From JBEKHI01 sp050012355 (lineage in GTDB: Bacteria > Actinomycetota > Actinomycetes > Streptosporangiales > Streptosporangiaceae): a stretch of 61,891 nucleotides of DNA. Below are positions 31,051 through 40,225 of the stretch, piece by piece. Under the pieces are notes generated by a model, which had not been told where the DNA came from, ran no database searches, and saw only the letters and a list, made by a program, of their open reading frames with translations. Position numbers and translations under genes: made by a program. Location of the stretch: assembly GCA_050012355.1 (NCBI GenBank), contig JBEKHI010000001.1, positions 1 to 61,891 of the forward strand, written 5' to 3'. Each line of letters begins with the position of its first letter. The stretch's first letter is position 1.

Positions 31051-31713
31051 ATGCGACCTATCCTTCGTTTCTGTGGTGAGATGTGCCTGACGGCGGGCGT
31101 CATCGGCCTGCTGTTCGTCGGCTACCTGGTGTGGGGGACGAGTACGCACACGGCGGCTGTCCAGCGTCGGTTCGCCGCCGAACTCAATCACCAATGGCAT
31201 GCCGCGTCACCGGCCTCCAGTTGCTCGTCGTCCGGCGCAGACGCTCGCGTGCCCGCTGACCCCATCCATCTGGTGTCCTCGCAGCCCTTCGCGTTCATCA
31301 GGATCCCCGCGTTCGGTTCGAATTGGCGATTCACGGTCATCCAGGGGACTTCGCTGACACAGCTCGATACGTCCCCTGGGCACGTGCCAGGCACGCAACT
31401 GCCTGGGCAGGTGGGTAACTTCGTGGTCGCCGCGCACCGGGTCACCGCAGGAAACCCGTTCTGGTCACTGCCCTCGCTGCGAGCCGGAGACGTGGTGTGC
31501 ATCGACACCGAGTACAACACCTACGTCTACCGGGTCACTGGGGCGCCGGTGCTGGTTTCCCCCAGCGACGTGGCCGTCCTCGCCCCGGTCCCCGGTGACC
31601 CCGATGCGCGCCCGACGCGACCGCTGATCACGCTGATCACCTGCGACCCGCCCTGGACCGGCACTCACCGGGTCATCGTGACCGGTCAACTCGTGGAGGT
31701 GAAACCTCGCTGA
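31051..31713 (+). CDS. srtE: Class E sortase
   Basis: The product has 220 residues. An N-terminal membrane anchor (LTAGVIGLLFVGYLVWG) is followed by the sortase beta-barrel. Catalytic residues are His in VVAAHRVT, Cys in LITLITCDPPWTG (TLxTC) and Arg in THRVIVTG. Class E sortases attach LAxTG-type surface proteins, such as chaplins and pilins in Streptomyces, to peptidoglycan. The repeat TCAGTTACT occurs twice just upstream (about 31020-31049), and no strong ribosome site is seen before the ATG. It overlaps the next small gene by one base (TGATG). Confidence 0.92.
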   Translation: MRPILRFCGEMCLTAGVIGLLFVGYLVWGTSTHTAAVQRRFAAELNHQWHAASPASSCSSSGADARVPADPIHLVSSQPFAFIRIPAFGSNWRFTVIQGTSLTQLDTSPGHVPGTQLPGQVGNFVVAAHRVTAGNPFWSLPSLRAGDVVCIDTEYNTYVYRVTGAPVLVSPSDVAVLAPVPGDPDARPTRPLITLITCDPPWTGTHRVIVTGQLVEVKPR

Positions 31714-31871
31714 TGTACGCCTGGATCTGGCGGACGCTGCCCGGCCCGCTACCAGCCCGCGTCCTGCTGGCCACGGCCCTAGCCGTGGCCTCGGCCATCA
31801 TCCTGTGGTTGTGGCTGTTCCCCTGGCTCTACATCCACATCCCGCTGAACGACGTGGGCTTCGCCGGCTAA
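31713..31871 (+). CDS. Small membrane protein (52 aa) following the sortase
   Basis: A 52-residue ORF starts at the ATG sharing its A with the sortase stop (TGATG). It reads MYAWIWRTLPGPLPARVLLA, then a single helix TALAVASAIILWLWLFPWLY, and ends PLNDVGFAG. Similar MY-WIWR-LPG proteins sit after the origin-proximal sortase in other actinomycetes. The function is unknown; an accessory to the sortase or the divisome is a guess. Its stop codon lies in the loop of the shared terminator. Confidence 0.75.
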   Translation: MYAWIWRTLPGPLPARVLLATALAVASAIILWLWLFPWLYIHIPLNDVGFAG

Positions 31872-31883
31872 CCGGCGAAGCCC
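31856..31883. terminator. Perfect 12-bp bidirectional terminator hairpin
   Basis: GGGCTTCGCCGG (31856-31867) pairs perfectly with CCGGCGAAGCCC (31872-31883) around a CTAA loop, which contains the small-protein stop codon. It separates the convergent sortase operon and pknB. Confidence 0.8.
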
Positions 31884-31895
31884 GCAAGTGAACTA

Positions 31896-33698
31896 CTAGC
31901 CGTTCGGGTTCGCGGTCGCGCTAGACGAGACCGACGGCGACGGCGACGTGCTGGCGCTCGGGCTTGTCGACGCGCTGGGGGACGACGTGGCCTGCGCAGG
32001 CTGGACGTAGATGATGACCGTGGACCCCGCGGCCTCCGTGGTCTGCGACGTCGGAAGCTGCTGCCATACGATCCCGGGCGTCGGATTTCCGGCGGCACCG
32101 GTGTCAGCCTGGATGAGCTCCTTGTACTTGAAGCCCTGCTCCTGGAGCGTCGCGATGGCGTTCGCCGCGGTGAAGCCCACCACGTTCGGCACGGTAGACC
32201 CGCCACCGGAGATGGTGAGCGTCACCGTCGAGCCCGGGTTCACCGACGTGCCGCTGTTCGGATTCACGCTCAGCACGGTGCCCGCGGCCTGTGTCGAGGA
32301 GTTGTTCGTCTTGGTCTGCGGGCTCAGGCCGAGCGCGGACAACTGGCCCTCCGCCTTGGTGACGTTCTCGCCGACCATGCCGGTCGGGATGGTTACCTTG
32401 CCGGCGCCGGTGGAAACGTAGAGCGTGACCGACTGGCCCTTGCTGATGGAGCTACCATCGGTCGGATTAGCCTTGATCACATAGTTCTTGGCGACCGTGG
32501 ACGAGGACTGGTCGGTGACGGTGTAACTCAGGCCGGCCTTGGTGATCTGCGCCTCAGCTTTGGAGGCGAGTTCTCCTGACACCTGTGGTACGAACGTACC
32601 GCCACCACTGTTGCCGCCGCTGAGCAGGACGTAGGCGGCGGCAATGGCGGCGCCAAGGACGAGAACCAGGCCGATGACCCAGGGGATCCAGCGACGACGA
32701 CGGCCTCCGGATGAGTCATCGTAACCGTATTGGTCGTAATCCCCCTCGTAGGGCGGGATCGTCGTCGTCTGACCGCCCATCATCGCGGTCTGGTCCGCCC
32801 GGGTCGGATTCCCGTAGTAGTCCATCCGGGTGGGCGGCGGCGGCATCGCCGCGACCTGCATGCCGGACGCGGCGCGCTGGACGTCGGCCAGCATCTCGGC
32901 GGCCGACTGGTACCGGTCGGCCGGGCTCTTGGCCATCGCCTTGAGCACGATAGCGTCCGCCCAGCGCGGGACCTCCGGGTCCACCTGGGACGGCGGGACC
33001 GGGTTCTCCCGTACATGCTGGTACGCGATCGCGACCGGGGAATCGCCCGTGAACGGCGGACGGCCAGTCAGCAGCTCATAGAGCAGGCAACCGGTGGAGT
33101 AGAGGTCGCTTCGGGCATCCACCCGCTCACCGCGGGCTTGCTCAGGCGACAGGTACTGCGCGGTGCCGATCACCTGGGCGGTCTGCGTCATGGTGGCCTG
33201 GGCATCGCCCATCGCACGAGCGATGCCGAAGTCCATGACCTTGATGTCACCATTGCGGGTGACCATGACGTTGCCGGGCTTGATGTCCCGGTGGATGATG
33301 CCAGCCTGGTGGCTGTATTCCAGAGCGCGAAGTACGCCACTGGTAATTTCGAGCGCGCGTTCAGGCAGCAGTCGATGGCCCTCAATCAGCAGGTCTCGCA
33401 CCGTGCGGCCATCCACGTACTCCATCACGATGTACGGGATGGGGACACCGGTGGCCATATCCTCGCCGGTGTCATATACCGCGACGATCGTAGGGTTGTT
33501 CAGTGAGGCAGCCGATTGGGCCTCGCGGCGGAACCGGGCCTGGAAGGTCTGGTCCCTGGCCAGGTCCGCACGCAGCGTCTTGATCGCCACGATGCGGTCC
33601 AGGCGGATGTCACGTGCTCGGTAGACCTCGGCCATACCGCCGCGGCCCACGACGCCCTCGAGCTCGTAGCGATCACCGAGCAACCGGGGTTGAGTCAT
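31896..33698 (-). CDS. pknB: Serine/threonine protein kinase PknB with three PASTA domains
   Basis: The product has about 600 residues; ATG 33698 (MTQPRLLGDRYELEG) fits PknB better than the GTG three codons earlier. The kinase domain (about 10-270) shows the Gly-rich loop VVGRGGMAEVYR, catalytic Lys in VAIKTLRAD, IHRDIKPGNVMV, MDFGIAR and the activation-loop threonines in MTQTAQVIGT. A Pro/Tyr-rich juxtamembrane region, a helix (WIPWVIGLVLVLGAAIAAAY), three PASTA repeats and a Ser/Pro tail follow. PASTA domains sense muropeptides or lipid II; PknB controls wall synthesis and division. It is the promoter-distal gene of the pstP-rodA-pbpA-pknA-pknB operon. Confidence 0.96.
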   Translation of the reverse strand: MTQPRLLGDRYELEGVVGRGGMAEVYRARDIRLDRIVAIKTLRADLARDQTFQARFRREAQSAASLNNPTIVAVYDTGEDMATGVPIPYIVMEYVDGRTVRDLLIEGHRLLPERALEITSGVLRALEYSHQAGIIHRDIKPGNVMVTRNGDIKVMDFGIARAMGDAQATMTQTAQVIGTAQYLSPEQARGERVDARSDLYSTGCLLYELLTGRPPFTGDSPVAIAYQHVRENPVPPSQVDPEVPRWADAIVLKAMAKSPADRYQSAAEMLADVQRAASGMQVAAMPPPPTRMDYYGNPTRADQTAMMGGQTTTIPPYEGDYDQYGYDDSSGGRRRRWIPWVIGLVLVLGAAIAAAYVLLSGGNSGGGTFVPQVSGELASKAEAQITKAGLSYTVTDQSSSTVAKNYVIKANPTDGSSISKGQSVTLYVSTGAGKVTIPTGMVGENVTKAEGQLSALGLSPQTKTNNSSTQAAGTVLSVNPNSGTSVNPGSTVTLTISGGGSTVPNVVGFTAANAIATLQEQGFKYKELIQADTGAAGNPTPGIVWQQLPTSQTTEAAGSTVIIYVQPAQATSSPSASTSPSASTSPSPSVSSSATANPNG

Positions 33699-33732
33699 AT
33701 CTCGCACTGCGCCAAACCACCAATACTCGATC

Positions 33733-35154
33733 TCATCTGTTGCTCGCCGCCGAATTCTGCGGGCCCGCCGACGGGCTCGTTGACGGGCCCGTTGACGTGC
33801 CCGTGGCCGGAGTTGTGGAGTTCGTGACGCTCGGCGATGGGGAGGCCGATTGGCTCTCCTTAGGCGAAGCGTTCGCTGGTGCCGTGGTGGTGCTGCTACC
33901 CGCAGTCGGCTGGTTTACCGCCCGCTGTGTATTCTCTGGCACCGTTCCAAGACTACTCGCTGTGGACGAACTAGGGCTTTCCGTCGGTGCCACCGACGCC
34001 GTGACCGGCGCCGAGGCCGTCGGAGAGGATTTAGCCGTCGTGCTGGTCATCGCCACCGGGTGGGGTGACGTCATCAAGAGCACCGCTACGACGATCCCGA
34101 CGCCGAACACCGCCACGGTGGTCGCCGCCGCCAGACGGCGCCGATTGTTCAGCAGACGTCCCCAGCCCCGTCCTGCTTCGACAGGGTAGTCATAGTCGTC
34201 GTCGGCCGGGTAGTCGTAATCGCCGCCCTCCGCCATCAAGGCGGTGCCATCTCGGTCCAGCCGCGTTTCGTCCCCGACCGGTCCCGAGCCGAACGTCGTG
34301 AGGCTAGCGGTCGCCGGCCCGCCGAAAGACAACGCGTCCCGGAGGACCCCGCACCGGTCCGCGACGTGCTGGGCGGTCTCCGGGCGGTCCTGCGGGCTCT
34401 TCTCCAGCATGGCGAATACGAGGTCCTGGACCGCCTCAGGGACGTCCCCAGGCAGCGGCGGAACCGGGTCGTGCTTGTGCGAGATCGCGATCGCCAAGGG
34501 CTGGTCACCGGTGAACGGCGGCGTTCCGGCCAGGCACTCGTAGGCGACGATGCCGAGGGAGTAGATGTCCGAGGACGCCGTGACCGTGGCGCCGGTCGCC
34601 TGCTCGGGCGACACGTACATCGCGGTGCCCATCACGATCCCGGTCTGGGTCAGATGGGCGGCCTGGGAGGCGCGGACCGCCGTCGCGATGCCGAAGTCGG
34701 TGATCTTCGCGGTGCCGTCCGGGGTGACCAGGATGTTGCCTGGCTTCATGTCCCGGTGCACGATGCCCGCCTGGTGGGCGACCTGCAGCGCCGCCGCGCA
34801 CTGACCGACGATATCCACGGTGGCCGCCGCGGAGACCCGGTGCTCGCGGTCCAGGATGGCGGACAGCGGCTCGCCCTCCACGAGCTCCATGATCAGGTAG
34901 GCGCGGCCGAGGTCGCTGGTCTCGCCGTAGTCCCACACCCGGGCGATGCCGGGGTGGGACAGCGAGGCGGCATAGCGGGCCTCGGCGCGGAATCTGGCCT
35001 TGAAGTTCGGATCGGCGGCATGCTCGGCGGCCAGCAGCTTGACGGCGACCGTGCGGTTCAGCATCCGGTCGACGCCACGCCAGACTTCGCCCATGCCGCC
35101 GGACGCGATGCGTTCGGTCAGCGCGTAGCGGCCGTCGAGGATGTAATCGGTCAC
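33733..35154 (-). CDS. pknA: Serine/threonine protein kinase PknA
   Basis: The product has 473 residues. The kinase domain at residues 8-265 has RIASGGMGEVWRG, VAVKLLAAE, IVHRDMKPGNILV, ITDFGIATA and GTAMYVSPEQATG. A transmembrane helix near residue 350 (AATTVAVFGVGIVVAVLLM) is followed by a roughly 110-residue Ser/Thr/Pro-rich external tail without PASTA repeats, as expected of PknA. The start overlaps the pbpA stop (ATGA). Together with PknB it phosphorylates division and wall proteins, and PstP reverses this. Confidence 0.94.
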   Translation of the reverse strand: MTDYILDGRYALTERIASGGMGEVWRGVDRMLNRTVAVKLLAAEHAADPNFKARFRAEARYAASLSHPGIARVWDYGETSDLGRAYLIMELVEGEPLSAILDREHRVSAAATVDIVGQCAAALQVAHQAGIVHRDMKPGNILVTPDGTAKITDFGIATAVRASQAAHLTQTGIVMGTAMYVSPEQATGATVTASSDIYSLGIVAYECLAGTPPFTGDQPLAIAISHKHDPVPPLPGDVPEAVQDLVFAMLEKSPQDRPETAQHVADRCGVLRDALSFGGPATASLTTFGSGPVGDETRLDRDGTALMAEGGDYDYPADDDYDYPVEAGRGWGRLLNNRRRLAAATTVAVFGVGIVVAVLLMTSPHPVAMTSTTAKSSPTASAPVTASVAPTESPSSSTASSLGTVPENTQRAVNQPTAGSSTTTAPANASPKESQSASPSPSVTNSTTPATGTSTGPSTSPSAGPQNSAASNR

Positions 35155-36644
35155 TTGCTTCCCAGGTAGGCCTTGAGAACGTCGACCGCGACAGGCGCGG
35201 CAGCGGCGGCACCGAAACCGCCTCCTTCGACTATGACGCCGACCGCGATCGGATCGTTGGCGTTAGTTGAGAAACAAGTGAACACCGCGTCGTTGAGTCC
35301 GGTGGAGTTCACCCCGTTCTGCGCGGTACCCGTCTTGGCCGCGATCTGGACACCCAGGTCGTGAATGCCCGTTACCCCATTGGCGGTGCCGTCGGTGTCA
35401 TTTACCACGCCTTCCATCATCGTTTCCACATTTGAGGCAACGGATGAGGAGACGGCCTGGCTCAATACCGACGATGACGCCGAGTACACGTTGGACAGGT
35501 CCGAGGCCTGCACGGACTGGACCAGGTACGGCTTCATCAGGGTGCCGCCGTTCGCGATGGCCGCGGACATCATGGCCTCCTGCAGCGCGCTCGCGGTGTC
35601 ATCGAACTGGCCGATGGCGGTCATCGCGGTCTCCGCCTCGCTGGCCGTCATCGTGTACTGGCTCGCGGCCGTCGACACGCCGGACAGCGACAGGGTGGAG
35701 TTGAACCCGAACTTCTCCGCCTGGGTGTTCAGCGCGCCCGTCCCGACATCCATCCCCAGCTGGGCGAACGTGGTGTCGCAGGACTCGGCGAATGCCTGCG
35801 CGATCGTGGTCGTGCCGCTACCTGACCCGCATACGGTGTCGTCGTCGTTGTGCAGCACGTGCTCGGTCTGCGGCAGCGACAGCGTGGTCGGCGAGTTGAC
35901 GGTGGTCTGCGGGGTGCGGGTTGAGTCCTGGGTGAACCAGGTCGAACTGGTGACGACCTTGAACGTGGAGCCCGGTGGGAACGTCGAATCGGTCGCGTTA
36001 TTCAGCAGCGGGCTCGGGTTCTCCTTGAGCAGCTGCGAGTCGTAGCTGTTGACCTCGTCGCCGTTGAGGCTGGCCAGCTTGTTCGGGTCGTAGCTGGGGT
36101 AAGAGGCCATTGCCAGGATCGCGCCGGTCTGGTAGTTGATCGCGACGACCCCGCCGACCCGGTCGCTGCCGGACAGGACCGACTGGAGACCGTCGTAGGC
36201 GGCTTCCTGGGCCTTGGAGTTAATCGTGGTGACGACCGTGGCGCCCTTTTGGGTCTTGTTCGTGATCTCGTCGATGATGTTGCGGAACGCCAGCGACGAG
36301 GACTGACCGGATAGGTAGCTGTTCCAGGCGCTCTCCAGCCCGGTCTGCGTCCCGGCTGTGATCGAGTAGTAGCCGGTGACCGGGGCGTATACCTCGCCCT
36401 GCGGGTAAGCCCGCTGATACGGGATCTCACCGTTGCCGGTCGCCTTGGAGTCGGCGATCACGGTCCCGTCGGCGGTCTCGATTTCGCCGCGCTGGTACTT
36501 GTTATCCGCTGCCAGCGTCCGGCTGTTGAAAGGCTCATTCGCCAGCGAGGTCGTCTCGAACCCCTGAACGTAATTCAAGTTGATCATCAGGAGCAGGAAC
36601 ATCACCAGAGCCGCGATGGAGATCCTCTTAAGTGCCCGGTTCAC
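35151..36644 (-). CDS. pbpA: Class B penicillin-binding protein PbpA (peptidoglycan transpeptidase)
   Basis: The product has 497 residues and starts at a GTG overlapping the rodA stop. An N-terminal anchor (IAALVMFLLLMINLNYV) is followed by a dimerisation domain and the transpeptidase domain. Active-site motifs are STFK in FPPGSTFKVVTSSTW, SCD in FAESCDTTFAQLG in place of SxN, and KTGTAQ near residue 437. It cross-links peptidoglycan with the RodA glycosyltransferase encoded just upstream. Confidence 0.95.
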   Translation of the reverse strand: MNRALKRISIAALVMFLLLMINLNYVQGFETTSLANEPFNSRTLAADNKYQRGEIETADGTVIADSKATGNGEIPYQRAYPQGEVYAPVTGYYSITAGTQTGLESAWNSYLSGQSSSLAFRNIIDEITNKTQKGATVVTTINSKAQEAAYDGLQSVLSGSDRVGGVVAINYQTGAILAMASYPSYDPNKLASLNGDEVNSYDSQLLKENPSPLLNNATDSTFPPGSTFKVVTSSTWFTQDSTRTPQTTVNSPTTLSLPQTEHVLHNDDDTVCGSGSGTTTIAQAFAESCDTTFAQLGMDVGTGALNTQAEKFGFNSTLSLSGVSTAASQYTMTASEAETAMTAIGQFDDTASALQEAMMSAAIANGGTLMKPYLVQSVQASDLSNVYSASSSVLSQAVSSSVASNVETMMEGVVNDTDGTANGVTGIHDLGVQIAAKTGTAQNGVNSTGLNDAVFTCFSTNANDPIAVGVIVEGGGFGAAAAAPVAVDVLKAYLGSK

Positions 36645-38101
36645 TGCAGGTTCACCACCTGTGTCAGTCCCTCTTCCTGGATCGGCCGTGGTGCTGGCCG
36701 TCGTGCGGTGTCACTGAGTCTCGCGAACAACCCGATGATGATCCAGCTGCCGATGAGAGACGACCCGCCTTGCGAGAGGAAGGGAGTGGTGATGCCGGTC
36801 AGCGGGATCAGCTTGGAGACACCGCCGACGATCACGAATAGCTGCAACGCGATCATGAAGGCCAGGCCGCCGGCGAGCAGCTTCGAGAACGGATCCTTGA
36901 TCGTCAGCGCGATCCGCAGCCCGCGCTGCACGATCAGCCCGTAGATCAAGAGCATGGCCATCAGGCCGGCCAGGCCGAGTTCCTCGCCGAACGCGGTGAC
37001 GATCATGTCGCTCTGCGCCAGTGAGGTGAGGTACGGCATGCCGCCGCCGAGCCCGCGACCGAGAATGCCGCCGTAGCCGAGCCCCTCTAGACCCTGGGCG
37101 GTCTGGTAGCCGATGCCCTGGATGATGGGAGTGCCGTTGTAGAGGGACTCGCTGAACGGGTGCAGCCAGACGATGAACCGCGCGTCGACGTGCGAGAAGA
37201 GCTTGGCCGCGGTGAATGCGCCCGCGATGAACAGCACAAAGCCGATCAGCAGCCACGAGGTCCGCGACGTGGCGAGGTACAGCATCGCCACGAACAGCCC
37301 CATGAACAGCGAGGACGTGCCGATGTCGCTCTCGAAGACCAGCAGCAGCAGGGCGACGGCCCAGATCACCAGGATCGGGCCCAGGTCCCGGCCACGCGGC
37401 AGATCGATGCCGAGCACCCGCCGTCCGGTCAGCTTGAGCGCGTCCCGCTTGTTGACCAGGTATCCGGCGAAGAAGACGGCCAGCAGAATCTTGCCGAACT
37501 CTTCGGGCTGGACGGTGAACCCGGCGAACGAGATCTGGATCTTCGCGCCATTGACCTCGCTGATGCTGTCCGGCAAGATGGCCGGCAGCCCGATCAGCAC
37601 CATGCCCGCGATGCCGAACGTGTAGATGTATCGCTGCAGGACCCGGGCTTCCTTGATGATGAACAGGACGGCTATGAACGCGCCCACCCCGACGATCGTC
37701 CAGATCATCTGGACGAAGGTGGCCGAGGTAGTCAGCGTGCTGATCGTGAAGCCGGGGTTGCCGTTGCGACCGGATTCCTGTAGCCGGTACAGCATGACGA
37801 GGCCGAGCCCGTTGAGCAGCGCCGCCAGCGGCAGCAGCAGCGGGTCGGCGTAGGGCGTCAGCCACCGGATCGCGACATGGGCCGCCAGCATGGAGATCGC
37901 GTAGAAGAACAGGTAGCTGAAGATGCCCGCCGGCACGCTGCCCTTGAAGCTGAAACCGACGTTGAGGAACGCGAAGATCACCAGGCCGAACGCGAACAGC
38001 AACATGAGCAGCTCGGTCCGTCTGCGCTGGCCGGCGACCTCGTCGTCGGTTGTCGCGGCCGGCCCTGGCACCGCGGATGACTCGGCGGTGATGCTGCTCA
38101 C
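36641..38101 (-). CDS. rodA: SEDS-family peptidoglycan glycosyltransferase RodA (FtsW/RodA/SpoVE)
   Basis: The product is a 486-residue protein with about 12 membrane helices. SEDS signatures are GGILGRGLGGGMPYL near residue 345 (the family normally has GxGxG and a following Leu/Pro), SDMIVTAFGEELGLAG, and GVSKLIPLTGITTPFLSQGG with the conserved Pro/Phe-Ser-GG. It polymerises lipid II with PbpA. It begins 13 bases after the pstP stop and overlaps pbpA, in the standard actinomycete order. Confidence 0.95.
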   Translation of the reverse strand: MSSITAESSAVPGPAATTDDEVAGQRRRTELLMLLFAFGLVIFAFLNVGFSFKGSVPAGIFSYLFFYAISMLAAHVAIRWLTPYADPLLLPLAALLNGLGLVMLYRLQESGRNGNPGFTISTLTTSATFVQMIWTIVGVGAFIAVLFIIKEARVLQRYIYTFGIAGMVLIGLPAILPDSISEVNGAKIQISFAGFTVQPEEFGKILLAVFFAGYLVNKRDALKLTGRRVLGIDLPRGRDLGPILVIWAVALLLLVFESDIGTSSLFMGLFVAMLYLATSRTSWLLIGFVLFIAGAFTAAKLFSHVDARFIVWLHPFSESLYNGTPIIQGIGYQTAQGLEGLGYGGILGRGLGGGMPYLTSLAQSDMIVTAFGEELGLAGLMAMLLIYGLIVQRGLRIALTIKDPFSKLLAGGLAFMIALQLFVIVGGVSKLIPLTGITTPFLSQGGSSLIGSWIIIGLFARLSDTARRPAPRPIQEEGLTQVVNLQ

Positions 38102-38114
38102 ACGCTCCTCCTCG

Positions 38115-39725
38115 TCACTTAGTCGAAGACGGCTTCGGGGACGAACTGGACTTCGTGCTGGCCGATGGCGAAGCGGATGCGCTCGCCGACGGTGCGGCAG
38201 ATGACTGACTGCTGGGAAGGTCAGCCGCGGCGATGCCGAAGGCGGTGGAAGCCGCGCACTCCGAGCCAGGCGTTGGCGGCTGTGTGCCCGGGTTAACGGG
38301 GAGGGGCCTCTTCGTCTTCGTGTGCGCCTTGTTGTAGGCGACGACGGTCGTGTACGCGTTCTCCTGCGTCTGCCAGGTCTCCAGTGCCTGCCATTCGGCT
38401 TGGCAGTCCTGCACGGACGCGCGGATGCTTGTCACGGTCTGCTGGGCCTGAGCCAGGTTGTCCGCGGAGATAGTGGACGATATTTGCGTCATGTCGGCAC
38501 CGGAGACCTGAGTCAGCTCGATGCCGCTGTGGGCGTACACACTGGACAAGCTGATCCCGGCGATGCTGTCGTTGACGCCACGGAAGATCGTCACCTGCCC
38601 GGCATCGGCGCCCACGTAGTACTGGCTCTGGATGTATCGCCAGCCGAAGATCCCGCCGCCGATGAGTACCAAGACGAAGATCACCAGGACCGAGGTCACG
38701 ATCGGCAACCGCCTCCGGCGATGCGGTTCCCCGTCGCCGAAGTCGTCATCGTCGTCGTCATCCCGCCCGCGCCGCCGGTGCCCGCCGCCGCCCCGCGGCC
38801 CCGTTCCGTTCCCCTCGGGTCCGCTGCCGTTGGCATGCCAGGACCCAGGCTCGTCGGGCGCCACCGGCTGGGGCTTGGTGGTGGTGAGCTGGGCCCGGCC
38901 CGCGGGGGAGTTCTGCCGGGCGATCTCGCGGAGCTCCTGGGGCGTGCCGGTGGCCGCCGCGCCCGCGGTGACCGACTGGGTGGTCGGCGGCACGGGGGAG
39001 ACCATCGGATCGATCGCGTCGGCCACGATGCAGGTGATGTTGTCCGGGCCACCGCCGCGGATCGCCAGGTCAACGAGTTGCATGGTGACCTGATCGGGAT
39101 CGGCGAACATGCCGAGCGCGTGCTGGATGGTCTCCTCGGTCACCACACCGGACAGCCCGTCAGAACACAGCAGGTACCGGTCGCCGGCCAGCGCCTCCAG
39201 CGTGGAAAGGTCTGGTTCCGCGATCGTCCGGCCGTCCAGCGCCCGCAGCAGCAGGGACCGCTGGGGGTGGGTGGCCACGTCGTCCTCGGTGATCCGGCCC
39301 TCATCGACCAGCGACTGGACCAGCGTGTGGTCGTGAGTGATCTGGTAAAGCCGGCCGTCGCGCAGCAAGTAGGCGCGCGAGTCACCAATGTGACAAATGG
39401 CCGCGTGAGCGCCTGACCACAGCATGGCAGTGAGCGTGGTGCCCATGCCCTCGGTCGACGGGTCGGAGTAGATCATCTCCTGCAGCCGCATGTTGGCATT
39501 AACCACGGCGTCAGCCAGGGCCTGCACCAGGTCAGCCTGCGAGTAATCGGTGTCGAGCCGGGACATCGTAGCGATAGCGGCAGAGCTCGCGACCTCACCG
39601 GCGGCATGGCCACCCATGCCGTCGGCGACCGCGAGCAGGTGCGGCCCAGCGTATGCCGAGTCTTCGTTCCCCTCCCGGAGGAGGCCGACGTCGGAACGTA
39701 CCGCGTAGCGGAGTGCTAGTGTCAT
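38115..39725 (-). CDS. pstP: PP2C-type protein phosphatase PstP
   Basis: The product has 536 residues. The N-terminal PP2C domain has SDVGLLREGNEDS, LLAVADGMGGHAAGE, DSRAYLLRDGRLYQIT and GGPDNITCIVAD, which contain the metal-binding aspartates. A Gly/Arg-rich and Asp-rich linker, one membrane helix (LPIVTSVLVIFVLVLIGGGI) and a roughly 190-residue external domain with a Ser/Pro-rich end follow. It dephosphorylates PknA, PknB and their targets. The start overlaps fhaB (ATGA). Confidence 0.95.
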   Translation of the reverse strand: MTLALRYAVRSDVGLLREGNEDSAYAGPHLLAVADGMGGHAAGEVASSAAIATMSRLDTDYSQADLVQALADAVVNANMRLQEMIYSDPSTEGMGTTLTAMLWSGAHAAICHIGDSRAYLLRDGRLYQITHDHTLVQSLVDEGRITEDDVATHPQRSLLLRALDGRTIAEPDLSTLEALAGDRYLLCSDGLSGVVTEETIQHALGMFADPDQVTMQLVDLAIRGGGPDNITCIVADAIDPMVSPVPPTTQSVTAGAAATGTPQELREIARQNSPAGRAQLTTTKPQPVAPDEPGSWHANGSGPEGNGTGPRGGGGHRRRGRDDDDDDDFGDGEPHRRRRLPIVTSVLVIFVLVLIGGGIFGWRYIQSQYYVGADAGQVTIFRGVNDSIAGISLSSVYAHSGIELTQVSGADMTQISSTISADNLAQAQQTVTSIRASVQDCQAEWQALETWQTQENAYTTVVAYNKAHTKTKRPLPVNPGTQPPTPGSECAASTAFGIAAADLPSSQSSAAPSASASASPSASTKSSSSPKPSSTK

Positions 39726-40213
39726 CTGCGCAGTTCCAGAACGGTCTTGCCTATCCGCACCGGAACTCCCACGGGCACCGGCATAGGCCGGGTCACCTTC
39801 TGCCGGTCCAGGTAGGTACCGTTGGTCGAACCGAGGTCCTCAACGATCCACTGACCGTCCTGTGGAAATATCCGGGCATGTCGGCTTGAAGCGTAGTCGT
39901 CGTTGATGACGAGCGTGGCGTCATTGGCTCGTCCCAGCAGTATTTGCTGCTCGGCGAGGGTGATGCTCGCCCCCTTTAGCGGACCTTCCGTAACCACAAG
40001 GAAACGGGGAGTGCCGCGGCCAGGCTTCGCGGGTCGCCCGGGCTTGGGCTGGCGCTGCTGCGGAGCCCGCTGTGGCCTGGAGGCCTTGGGTTGGCGTGCG
40101 CGCTTGGTAGAGCCAAATAGGTCAGTGCGCACGACACCGATAGCCGCGATGACGAACAACCACAACACGGCCAGGAAGGCCACCCTGATGAGGGTGAGGG
40201 TGAGCGCGTTCAT
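39722..40213 (-). CDS. fhaB: FHA-domain protein FhaB
   Basis: The product has 163 residues: an N-terminal membrane helix (TLIRVAFLAVLWLFVIAAIG), a basic Gln/Pro/Arg-rich linker, and an FHA domain with LGRAND, SSRHARIFPQDGQW and DLGSTNGTYLD (phosphothreonine-binding Ser, Arg, Asn). Mycobacterial FhaB (FipA partner) links PknA/PknB signalling to the divisome. It overlaps pstP and follows fhaA by 12 bases. Confidence 0.94.
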   Translation of the reverse strand: MNALTLTLIRVAFLAVLWLFVIAAIGVVRTDLFGSTKRARQPKASRPQRAPQQRQPKPGRPAKPGRGTPRFLVVTEGPLKGASITLAEQQILLGRANDATLVINDDYASSRHARIFPQDGQWIVEDLGSTNGTYLDRQKVTRPMPVPVGVPVRIGKTVLELRR

Positions 40214-40225
40214 GTCCTCGGTGTT

